From: DASZHC01 sp035938215
Lineage (GTDB): Bacteria > Verrucomicrobiota > Verrucomicrobiia > Chthoniobacterales > JAFAMB01
DNA length: 7,687 bases
NCBI GenBank assembly: GCA_035938215.1
Contig: DASZHC010000145.1
Coordinates: 1-7,687, forward strand
Direction: 5' to 3'
Made by a program: the position numbers and the translations under genes. Below, piece by piece: positions 1 through 5,855 of the stretch. The notes under the pieces were generated by a model that was not told where the DNA came from, ran no database searches, and worked only from the letters and a program-made list of their open reading frames with translations. How positions within the stretch are numbered: the first letter of the stretch is position 1; each line of letters begins with the position of its first letter.

Positions 1-189
1 GTTCACGATCGGATCCTTCAACATCGCCAGGTGGCGCTCCTCGCGAAAATTCGCCTGAAGCGAGGGCTGGCTGTTGTGGACAGCCTGGAGTTTTTGAATC
101 AGTTGATCGATATCGCTCGGCGCCATGGGCGACGCATTCGCTAGTTGCGCGATACCAATAATTGTTGCGACGATTAACAGTTTTCTCAT
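1..189 (-). CDS. LolA-like outer-membrane lipoprotein carrier protein, N-terminal part (cut by window edge)
   Basis: The reverse strand is open from ATG at 189 to base 1 (63 codons, no stop). The peptide starts MRKLLIVATIIGIAQLANAS, a classical signal peptide with likely cleavage after ANA, so the product is periplasmic. The mature start has an amphipathic helix (SDIDQLIQKLQAVHNSQPS) followed by ANFREERHLAMLKDPIV. This resembles the first strand of the LolA fold, where members read roughly F.Q.R.L..L..P. LolA proteins carry lipoproteins or other lipids across the periplasm; versions in aryl polyene clusters are thought to help export the pigment lipid. The gene starts 8 bases after the acyltransferase stop without a visible ribosome binding site, suggesting translational coupling. 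Only the first quarter or so is present, so the family call rests on a short segment plus context. Confidence 0.72.
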   Translation of the reverse strand, partial: MRKLLIVATIIGIAQLANASPMAPSDIDQLIQKLQAVHNSQPSLQANFREERHLAMLKDPIVN

Positions 190-197
190 TTGTAAAA

Positions 198-1118
198 TCA
201 ACGATGCCAGATGGGCACGAAGTTGTACCATTGTTCCGGGAATTGCCGGATAAGGGCCTCGAAGACGTCGGAAATACGCTGGCTATTTTCTTCGACTGTC
301 CGATCGGCGGCCATGTCGATGGGAGGATAGGCGTAGCATCCGTACCTCGCAGGGCTGAGTTGAATCACGAAGGCGGGGATGACCGACGCCTGCGTGTACT
401 GCCAAATTCGGGCGGCAGCCGAGGAAAAGAGGGTTGAACGCTCGAAAAATTTCACAGAAACGCCGCTGTTCAGGTAGGGGCGATCGATTAGCATGGCAAC
501 CAGCTCGTTTCGGCGCAGCGCCTGAATGATCTCGACGAAGGCAAACTTATCGAAGCCGACTGTGATCGTTTTGATGCCGAATCGTTCGCGATACTTGTGG
601 CGCCATTCATTCAATTCCTGGGTGGGTTCGGCCATCGTTACCACGTTTACAGGGAATCCGTCGGCTGCGAGAACCATTCCCCCCAATTCCCAGGCGCCCA
701 GATGCCCGGTGATCAAGAGCGTGCCTTTTCCTTGACGACGTCCGGATTCGAGGAATTCAAATCCGGCGCGTTCGTACATAAAGGAATTGACCCGGTCGGA
801 CCCGCCTGCAGCACAGTCGCAGAAATCATGCAACATTCGTAAAAAGTTGTGAAAGCACCGTCTGGAAAGCCTCTTCCGACATATGATATCGGATTCAATC
901 ACCTCCAGGTTGCTCATCAGTGCTTCCCTGCGTTCCTTGCAGAGGCGGTATCCGAACTCAGCGCCCGTGGCACTTATCGAGCGCGCCAGGGGCCGAGGCA
1001 AATGACCAACGAGCCATGTCGCAGTTTGGAAGGTAAGGGGAGTGTACCACGCGTTCCGGGTCGACGCCGGTTCCAGATCGGCCGCCTGAACTTCGATTAA
1101 CGGTCTGGATTGGTGCAT
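198..1118 (-). CDS. LpxL/HtrB-like lysophospholipid acyltransferase family protein
   Basis: This 306-residue protein has the length and motifs of the bacterial lipid A biosynthesis acyltransferase family (LpxL/HtrB/MsbB). Visible motifs are ITGHLGAWELGG with the catalytic H139-x4-E144 pair, LIDRPY at 210-215, and the C-terminal PEQWYNFVPIW at 294-304, a hallmark of the family. Such enzymes transfer an acyl chain from acyl-ACP to a lipid acceptor at the inner membrane. A hydrophobic stretch near residues 30-50 may anchor it. Its place between a lipoprotein gene (4 bases upstream) and a LolA-like gene (8 bases downstream) matches accessory acyltransferases of aryl polyene clusters better than a stand-alone lipid A gene; the true acceptor cannot be told from sequence. 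The ATG at 1118 is the first start after the preceding stop; no clear Shine-Dalgarno site is seen. Confidence 0.88.
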   Translation of the reverse strand: MHQSRPLIEVQAADLEPASTRNAWYTPLTFQTATWLVGHLPRPLARSISATGAEFGYRLCKERREALMSNLEVIESDIICRKRLSRRCFHNFLRMLHDFCDCAAGGSDRVNSFMYERAGFEFLESGRRQGKGTLLITGHLGAWELGGMVLAADGFPVNVVTMAEPTQELNEWRHKYRERFGIKTITVGFDKFAFVEIIQALRRNELVAMLIDRPYLNSGVSVKFFERSTLFSSAAARIWQYTQASVIPAFVIQLSPARYGCYAYPPIDMAADRTVEENSQRISDVFEALIRQFPEQWYNFVPIWHR

Positions 1119-1122
1119 GCGA

Positions 1123-1602
1123 TTATTGCGCGAAACTGAAGGCCATCGACCGATTATGCGAAAACTGGATGTCGGCTCTCAGAAGGTTCCCGTTTCTACG
1201 CTGGAAAGTCGCGGACCATCGCCCCGGTTTTTGCGCAGAAGGCGCTTCGGAATCGAAATACACAAGCACCTCCTTCAGCATCGCCCAGGGTTTGAGCGAG
1301 CCGGGCGCGCGATCCGCAGCACCCGACCAACCGCTTTTCGCCAGCAATCCGGTGGCTGTCATGTTTAGCCCTCGGGTCTGAAGTTCCAGAACGGTGACGC
1401 CGCCCTTCGAAAACGAAAGATCGTAATCGCCGGCTGTCAGGTTCCGCAAAACAATATCGCCCACGACGGAACGTCCGCCCGTAGCATAACGAAGCTGGCC
1501 GATCCGCGTTTTTGCTTCCGGCCCCAACCCGGACAATTCATTTACGGAGCGGCAACCCATCAGAATGATCGCCAAAAATGCGGCAAAAATGCGGCTCGTC
1601 AT
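1123..1602 (-). CDS. small predicted outer-membrane lipoprotein, unknown function
   Basis: This 159-residue protein begins with a short lipoprotein signal (MTSRIFAAFLAIILMGC). The lipobox L-M-G-C places the lipidated cysteine at residue 17. Residue +2 is Arg rather than Asp, which favours outer-membrane sorting under the E. coli rule. The mature part alternates short beta-like strands (for example GRSVVGDIVLRNLTAGDYDLSF and VTVLELQTRGLNM). This could be a LolB-like or DUF3261-like lipid-binding barrel of the kind found beside LolA-like genes in pigment clusters, but I do not recognise a defined family. The start codon overlaps the stop of the upstream FAD gene as ATGA (1599-1602), and the acyltransferase starts 4 bases after its stop, so it is clearly an operon member. 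Lipoprotein status is well supported; function is inferred from neighbours. Confidence 0.75.
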   Translation of the reverse strand: MTSRIFAAFLAIILMGCRSVNELSGLGPEAKTRIGQLRYATGGRSVVGDIVLRNLTAGDYDLSFSKGGVTVLELQTRGLNMTATGLLAKSGWSGAADRAPGSLKPWAMLKEVLVYFDSEAPSAQKPGRWSATFQRRNGNLLRADIQFSHNRSMAFSFAQ

Positions 1603-2855
1603 GAAGCGTTCGGGGTCAAAGTAAGCCGGGGAGCAATCCTGGAGGTTCGTTTCTGGAGAGCCACAAGGATGTCAAAGATGCAGAGGCGCCACCGCATACC
1701 GAAATCCCTGATCTCATTACCCGAAAGTACCGCGCTCACGGTGGGCACGATTTCCAGGATTTCCTTGGGATAAAGAAATACTTCCATAAACTCCTGCGTG
1801 TACCACGCGGAAGCCCATCGGAGATAAACGTTGAGAACACGGGCGATCCGCCTCTCATAGTAGCGAAATGCCTTTGGCCGCGCTTGCGGCTGAGCCAAGA
1901 CCTGGTTCAGGGTGTCAGCAGCCAGCTCGCCGGATAGCAAAGCCAAATAAACACCGCTGCTGAACACCGGATCAACAAAGCCTGCCGCATCTCCTGCCAG
2001 GAGCCAGCGATCGCCCGTCAATTTGCTGTTTCGATAGGAGAAATCACCGGTCGCATAAACCTGAGTCACCCGTTTTGCGGAGCCCATCCATTCATTCACC
2101 ATAGGCTGCTCCGCGATACAGTCGGCGAGCGCCTCCTCCGGGGTCTTGTTCAGTCGGCGAAATTTTTCGGCGTCCATCACGACACCGATACTGGTCGTCC
2201 GGCCTTGCAACGGGATCATCCAAAACCAGCAATCCTTTGCCCGAACCATCCGGGTCAAGGTTCCGTCGGGTCCTTCCTGCCGAGTGACATGGTCATAGTA
2301 GGCAAAAACCGAGAATTTGCGAAGGTTTGGAAACGGTTGCCTCAGTTTGTACCGGGTACCGATCAGACAATTGCGCCCGGAACAATCGATGACATGTCTG
2401 GAGCGGACGGAATCTTTGCCGTCTCCGGGATGGAGCGTTACTCCCTCGCCGTCGATTTCAAAAGAACCAATAGGCGTCTGCTCGCGTACGTCGCATCCGG
2501 ATGCGGCCGCATGGTCAAGAAGGATTTTATCAAACTCGGACCTGAGGACCTGGTATGCGGTTGCGCGTTTCGCGTTCAGCCCGTTGCGAAAATAGAATCG
2601 AACCCGTTTTCCGCACGCGGAAACAATTTCGCCTCCATGTTTAATCAGGAATCCGCCTGCATCGATTTTCGGCATCACCCCCATGCGCTCGAGGGTATTG
2701 AGGCTGGTCGGTAACATGGACTCGCCTACCCGGAACCGCGGGAATTTTTCTTTGTCGAAAATCACGACGCTTCGACCCGCCTGCGCGAGAAGCGTACCCG
2801 CTGAACTTCCGGCGGGTCCCCCGCCGATAATCGCTACATCAAACGCGCGGCTCAT
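1599..2855 (-). CDS. FAD-dependent oxidoreductase, flavin-dependent halogenase-like
   Basis: From ATG at 2855 this encodes 418 residues. The N-terminus carries the Rossmann FAD motif IIGGGPAGSSAG. It is followed by PRFRVGESMLPTS, the second FAD contact typical of halogenases and geranylgeranyl-reductase-like enzymes, and later by the FAD-ribityl motif WLLAGDAAGFVDPVFSSGV (residues 284-302). A WxWxIP motif (W-F-W-M-I-P, residues 210-215) and a lysine in GFLIKHGG (K72) match the positions used by phenol/pyrrole-type flavin halogenases. The fold is therefore PHBH-like, and the enzyme may halogenate or oxidise an aromatic or polyene substrate. An in-frame GTG at 2870 would add five residues; ATG is preferred because it sits just before the FAD strand. 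Neither has a clear ribosome binding site. It is probably first in the four-gene operon. Alternatives are a geranylgeranyl-reductase-like or other FAD oxidase role. Confidence 0.87.
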   Translation of the reverse strand: MSRAFDVAIIGGGPAGSSAGTLLAQAGRSVVIFDKEKFPRFRVGESMLPTSLNTLERMGVMPKIDAGGFLIKHGGEIVSACGKRVRFYFRNGLNAKRATAYQVLRSEFDKILLDHAAASGCDVREQTPIGSFEIDGEGVTLHPGDGKDSVRSRHVIDCSGRNCLIGTRYKLRQPFPNLRKFSVFAYYDHVTRQEGPDGTLTRMVRAKDCWFWMIPLQGRTTSIGVVMDAEKFRRLNKTPEEALADCIAEQPMVNEWMGSAKRVTQVYATGDFSYRNSKLTGDRWLLAGDAAGFVDPVFSSGVYLALLSGELAADTLNQVLAQPQARPKAFRYYERRIARVLNVYLRWASAWYTQEFMEVFLYPKEILEIVPTVSAVLSGNEIRDFGMRWRLCIFDILVALQKRTSRIAPRLTLTPNAS

Positions 2856-3000
2856 GCGTATGAAAAGCACCGAGGTTCATAGTAAGCCCGAATGTACTTT
2901 CATTCCCTAGCGAGGCTGCCCCTCTGACCAGCGAGAGGTAAGGGTATAAACGACGCGCTGGGAGCAACGCCGCTTGGGCGACGCGGCTTCGCTATAGAAT

Positions 3001-3084
3001 CCTTGAAAAGCAAAACCACCCGACGATAAATGCGCGCATACGGAAAAAACTTGACTCATCAGCAACCGGTTTTGCTTTTCAGGG
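3001..3084. repeat. long inverted repeat (17-base arms) downstream of aroF
   Basis: Arm one (3001-3017, CCTTGAAAAGCAAAACC) and arm two (3068-3084, GGTTTTGCTTTTCAGGG) are reverse complements with one mismatch, separated by 50 bases. On the minus strand the structure begins three bases after the aroF stop and precedes the FAD-enzyme gene. The loop contains the perfect palindrome ATGCGCGCAT (3030-3039). No T-run follows the stem on the minus strand, so it is not a standard intrinsic terminator. It could be an RNA processing or attenuation element, or a repeat-family remnant. The rest of the 2856-3087 gap holds only a short GC-rich hairpin (GCCGC 2969-2973 with GCGGC 2983-2987) and no gene I can support. 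Confidence 0.6.
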
Positions 3085-3087
3085 ATT

Positions 3088-4107
3088 TTAGACGAGTTTT
3101 CGTTCGGTTGCATTCAGAAACGGACCCAATTCAGAGATTAACTGGGAAAATACCTCAAAATCAACCTGTTGCTGCCCGTCGCTTAGGGCTTCCGCGGGAT
3201 GTGGATGGACCTCGACCAACAAGCCGTCGGCTCCGATCGCTACTGCGCCACGGCACAATACTTTTACGAGATCGGCACGTCCGCATCCCTGGCTCGGATC
3301 GACGATGACTGGGAGATGCGATTCCTTTTTGGCAATTGCCACCGCTGCCAGATCCAGCGTGTTACGCGTGTAAGTTTCAAATGTCCGAATGCCGCGCTCG
3401 CACAGCAAAACGTTTGGATTGCCTTGCGAGAGAATATATTCGGCGGCCAGGAGCCATTCTTCGATCCGTTCGCTCATCCCGCGCTTCAGCAGGATCGGTT
3501 TTCTGCTTCTGGCGCATTCGATCAAGAGCTGGAAATTCTGAGCATTTCGGGCGCCCACCTGTAGAACGTCTGCCGTGTCGCAGACGTGTTCGACATCCCG
3601 CTCGCTCAGCACCTCTGTGATGATCTTCAGCCCGGTTTCTTTCTTCGCGAGGTCGAGCAGCCGCAGTCCTTCGCGGCCCAGACCCTGAAACTCGTAGGGA
3701 GAAGTTCGCGGTTTGTAAGCGCCTCCGCGCAAAATTCGCGCGCCTCCGGCTTTCACGGCTCTTGCGGTGGCCATTAGTTGTGCTTCGGATTCTACGCTGC
3801 ACGGGCCTGCCATCACGACAAAGTCATCTCCTCCTATCAGCACTCCGTCGACGTCTACGACGGTATTCTCGGTCTTGGATTCCCGGCTAACGAGTTTGTA
3901 GCGCTTTTGGACGGGTAAAACGCGCTCGACCTGCGGAAGAACAGTGAGGGACTCAAGGGTATGGTGGGTCCGCTCGTCTCCAATCGCTGCAATGACCGTC
4001 TGGAGCTCACCGTAGATTGGATGGGGAGTGTATCCGAGTTTCTGGACTTCTTGAACTACCTCCGAAATCTGTTCTTTTGCCGTTCCCGGTTTGAGGATGA
4101 CTATCAT
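3088..4107 (-). CDS. aroF: 3-deoxy-7-phosphoheptulonate (DAHP) synthase, type I-beta with N-terminal ACT/ferredoxin-like domain
   Basis: This 339-residue enzyme condenses phosphoenolpyruvate and erythrose-4-phosphate to DAHP, the first step of the shikimate pathway to chorismate and aromatic compounds. Residues 1-70 (MIVILKPGTAKEQI onward) form the small regulatory domain known from Thermotoga-type enzymes, where it mediates feedback inhibition. The barrel starts near 90 and shows MAGPCSVES (C103), RGGAYKPRTSPYEFQG (127-142), ITEVLS, QVGARN, LLKRGM (207-211) and VEVHPHP (298-304). Length and numbering run parallel to the T. maritima enzyme with an offset of +1. The expected metal ligands are C103, E299 and D310, but the usual His of DPSHG is Gln (DPSQGCG, Q273), an unusual change (see findings). 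The start ATG at 4107 is unambiguous. The downstream FAD gene lies 232 bases away, so co-transcription is uncertain. Confidence 0.95.
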   Translation of the reverse strand: MIVILKPGTAKEQISEVVQEVQKLGYTPHPIYGELQTVIAAIGDERTHHTLESLTVLPQVERVLPVQKRYKLVSRESKTENTVVDVDGVLIGGDDFVVMAGPCSVESEAQLMATARAVKAGGARILRGGAYKPRTSPYEFQGLGREGLRLLDLAKKETGLKIITEVLSERDVEHVCDTADVLQVGARNAQNFQLLIECARSRKPILLKRGMSERIEEWLLAAEYILSQGNPNVLLCERGIRTFETYTRNTLDLAAVAIAKKESHLPVIVDPSQGCGRADLVKVLCRGAVAIGADGLLVEVHPHPAEALSDGQQQVDFEVFSQLISELGPFLNATERKLV

Positions 4108-4287
4108 GAGAGAATCGCAGCAAATAACACATCTGCTGCCGGAGGGGAATGGGAAAAGAAGACTGGAGACAGAAGGTCAGAATACAGAAGGCAGAAGTCA
4201 GGAGGCAGGAGGCAGGAGGCAGAAGGCAGGAGGCAGAAGTCACGGAGTTGCCGCGAACGCCAAACGGCGAACCGTGAACGGTGAACC
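4108..4287. promoter_or_regulatory. divergent intergenic region between aroF and the LOG-family gene
   Basis: These 180 bases separate two genes transcribed away from each other and so must hold both promoters unless transcription enters from elsewhere. Most of the region (about 4156-4287) is filled with heptanucleotide repeats. The unrepeated part next to aroF (4108-4155) contains an AT-richer stretch (minus-strand TGTTATTTG, about 4122-4130) that could serve as a -10 region, but I see no convincing -35 partner. No clear sigma-70 box was found on the plus strand. The promoter role is inferred from gene layout only. Confidence 0.4.
4156..4242. repeat. heptanucleotide tandem array, consensus CAGRAGG
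   Basis: Eight contiguous in-phase heptamers occupy 4185-4240. In order they are CAGAAGG, CAGAAGT, CAGGAGG, CAGGAGG, CAGGAGG, CAGAAGG, CAGGAGG and CAGAAGT. Degenerate units extend leftwards (CAGAATA 4178-4184, an 8-base CAGAAGGT 4170-4177, CTGGAGA 4163-4169, AAGAAGA 4156-4162). The plus strand is strongly purine-rich. A seven-base period does not preserve a reading frame and no gene covers it, so this is non-coding microsatellite-like DNA between divergent promoters. Similar heptamer repeats are known from several bacterial lineages; their function is mostly unknown. Confidence 0.92.
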
Positions 4288-4290
4288 GTG
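4256..4290. repeat. second heptanucleotide array, AACSGTG type, hairpin-forming
   Basis: Five contiguous heptamers are seen: AACGCCA (4256-4262), AACGGCG (4263-4269), AACCGTG (4270-4276), AACGGTG (4277-4283) and AACCGTG (4284-4290). Neighbouring units are complementary in their cores. CGCC (4258-4261) pairs with GGCG (4266-4269), and ACCGT (4271-4275) pairs with ACGGT (4278-4282) across a two-base loop, with an alternative pairing to 4285-4289. The last unit supplies the GTG that is the first possible start codon of the LOG-family gene. It lies 13 bases from the CAGRAGG array but is unrelated in sequence. Confidence 0.85.
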
Positions 4291-5490
4291 TTGCGACGAA
4301 CCAGGGGCCCTTGCCGGCCGATTTTCTGGAGGGCGTCCGCTCCGTCGGCGCAGGGAGACCTCGAACCCTCTGGACAAGCTTCTGTTCTCGATCTAGATCT
4401 GCTCGTGCAAGATTTTACAGCCGGCGGTATTCATGCGCTTCAGACATCTTTTTCGTCGTCCGGAAATCCAGAGTTCGATAGCCGGATCCAAAAGCTCGTA
4501 GCCGATTGGGGGGTTCGGGATTCGCACGACCTCATCGCAGAAATGATTGTGACGGCTTTGCGGATGGGTAGCGACGCTGTCCCGGTTGCAGATTTAAAGC
4601 TGATCAATCGTTCACTGAAGGAACTTCGTCTCGCCTCCAAGGTATTTGCCCCCTACCAGGGTAGCCGCAAAATCGCAATCTTCGGTTCAGCGAGGACTAA
4701 CTCGAACACAGAAGAATACCGGGCTGCGGAACGGTTTGCGTGCCTGATGCGCGAGAGCGGATTCATGATCATCACCGGCGGCGGGGATGGAATCATGGGC
4801 GCAGCCCAGCGGGGCGCGGGACGCCAAAACAGCTTCGGCTTGAATATCCGCCTGCCGTTCGAGCAAAAGGCCAATGAAACTATCGAGGGCGATCCGAAAC
4901 TTGTTAATTTCAACTATTTCTTTACGCGAAAAGTTAATTTTATCAAGGAAACCCACGCCATCGCTCTCTTCCCAGGAGGTTTCGGCACGATGGACGAAGG
5001 GTTTGAATGCTTAACGCTCATGCAGACCGGGAAAGCCAGGATTATCCCGGTCATTCTGATCGACAAAAAAGAAGGAACCTATTGGAAAAGCTGGACCGAG
5101 TTCCTGCGGAGGCATCTTCTGAAAGAGGGATTGATCTCGCCTGAGGATTTGAATCTGTTTCGTATCACCGATAACGTAGAAGATGCGGTTGGCGAGGTTC
5201 TCGCTTTCTATGGCAACTTCCATTCCTATCGATGGGTCGGGCCGGAGCTTGTCATCAGGTTGCAGAGGCAACTGACTCCGGACGCTATCGCGCATCTTAA
5301 TGAATTGTTTTCAGATCTTTTTGAGGGGGCACCGATCCGAGCCAGAGCGGCACTTAAGCAGGAAAAGAACGAGCCCGAGTTGTTCCGACTGCCCCGTTTG
5401 GTTGCGACTCCGCACCGGCGCAACTTTGGGCGGCTTCGCGCATTAATCGATGCAACAAACGAGGCTGAGACCGTTGCTATTTCGAGATAG
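4288..5490 (+). CDS. LOG-family (TIGR00730-like) Rossmann-fold protein with extended N- and C-terminal regions
   Basis: This protein of up to 400 residues carries the LOG core: IAIFGSART (129-137), IITGGGDGIMGAA (161-173) for nucleotide binding, and the signature PGGFGTMDE (229-237) with the catalytic-type glutamate. LOG proteins are phosphoribohydrolases that release cytokinin-type bases from nucleoside monophosphates, or related nucleotide-processing enzymes; many are mislabelled lysine decarboxylases. It is longer than the roughly 190-residue minimal LOG, with an N-terminal helical segment (about 65-125, including LINRSLKELRLASKVFAPY) and a C-terminal extension after 310. The start is uncertain. 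GTG 4288 lies inside a tandem repeat just after an in-frame TGA (4282-4284), and residues 1-35 look unlike conserved protein. GTG 4405 (361 residues) is a plausible alternative; the first in-frame ATG is only at residue 86. Natural substrate is unknown. Confidence 0.88.
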   Translation: MLRRTRGPCRPIFWRASAPSAQGDLEPSGQASVLDLDLLVQDFTAGGIHALQTSFSSSGNPEFDSRIQKLVADWGVRDSHDLIAEMIVTALRMGSDAVPVADLKLINRSLKELRLASKVFAPYQGSRKIAIFGSARTNSNTEEYRAAERFACLMRESGFMIITGGGDGIMGAAQRGAGRQNSFGLNIRLPFEQKANETIEGDPKLVNFNYFFTRKVNFIKETHAIALFPGGFGTMDEGFECLTLMQTGKARIIPVILIDKKEGTYWKSWTEFLRRHLLKEGLISPEDLNLFRITDNVEDAVGEVLAFYGNFHSYRWVGPELVIRLQRQLTPDAIAHLNELFSDLFEGAPIRARAALKQEKNEPELFRLPRLVATPHRRNFGRLRALIDATNEAETVAISR

Positions 5491-5641
5491 AGCAATGGGT
5501 AATTTGACTTGGCGGATACCAATCCCCCATGTTCACGGCCGCGATGAAGGGTCTATGAGCGGAAGATCGCGCGTTGACGTTTCTGCTCCTTGAGCCAACC
5601 TTAGCGGAAGCTCATATGTCTCCGATTGGATTCCACAGGTC

Positions 5642-5836
5642 ATGAATCAATTTAAGTCACTTCGCGCCTCGTCGCTCTATTGCCAGAAATGCCGTACAAC
5701 CAATCCGGTCCGGGAAAGGCTATTATTGATTTTGCCGGACAGGGAAATATATGACTATCTTTGTGTGAACTGCGGGGCATCGGTAGGATCCCGCGAGGTT
5801 CGCTCTTCTCGGGAATCAAGTCTCATCATTCCCTGA
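5642..5836 (+). CDS. small CxxC...CxxC zinc-ribbon-like protein
   Basis: This 64-residue protein has two cysteine pairs, C14-x2-C17 (YCQKC) and C41-x2-C44 (CVNCG), separated by a hydrophobic/charged segment (RERLLLILPDREIYDYL). The spacing is typical of a single zinc ribbon made of two knuckles, which commonly binds Zn2+ and serves as a protein or nucleic-acid docking module. There is no signal peptide or membrane segment, so it is probably cytoplasmic. The last 15 residues are Ser/Arg-rich and probably disordered. It lies 151 bases after the LOG gene and 19 bases before the HAD phosphatase, in the same direction, so it may lead that small operon. ATG 5642 is preceded by a weak AGG. I cannot name a family. 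Confidence 0.68.
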   Translation: MNQFKSLRASSLYCQKCRTTNPVRERLLLILPDREIYDYLCVNCGASVGSREVRSSRESSLIIP

Positions 5837-5855
5837 ACCCCAAAATTGAGTCTGA

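Noticed and set aside
2205..2714. 169-codon open frame on the plus strand
   Set aside because: It lies wholly inside the FAD-dependent enzyme on the other strand, whose FAD motifs are clear; the plus-strand peptide shows no motif.
2839..2880. 13-codon minus-strand upstream reading frame (MNLGAFHTHEPRV) overlapping the FAD-enzyme start
   Set aside because: No ribosome binding site and no run of regulatory codons; more likely chance than a leader peptide.
2907..3113. 68-codon minus-strand frame spanning the inverted repeat
   Set aside because: It starts inside the end of aroF, crosses the inverted repeat, and has no recognisable motif or ribosome binding site.
3377..3802. 141-codon Arg-rich open frame on the minus strand
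   Set aside because: It overlaps the DAHP synthase on the same strand in another frame; the Arg-rich composition is typical of a frame-shifted reading of GC-rich coding DNA.
4156..4290. CRISPR array
   Set aside because: The units are seven bases, contiguous, with no spacers of 25-40 bases.
4091..4396. Open frames running through the heptamer repeats on both strands (for example 4007-4243 minus, 4091-4396 plus)
   Set aside because: They result from the repeat composition; the peptides are low-complexity and overlap the divergent promoter region and neighbouring gene ends.
5495..5593. 32-codon plus-strand frame just after the LOG gene
   Set aside because: Short, without ribosome binding site or motif; the 5491-5641 gap otherwise shows only TTGAC-like boxes (5504, 5574) with no convincing -10 partner.
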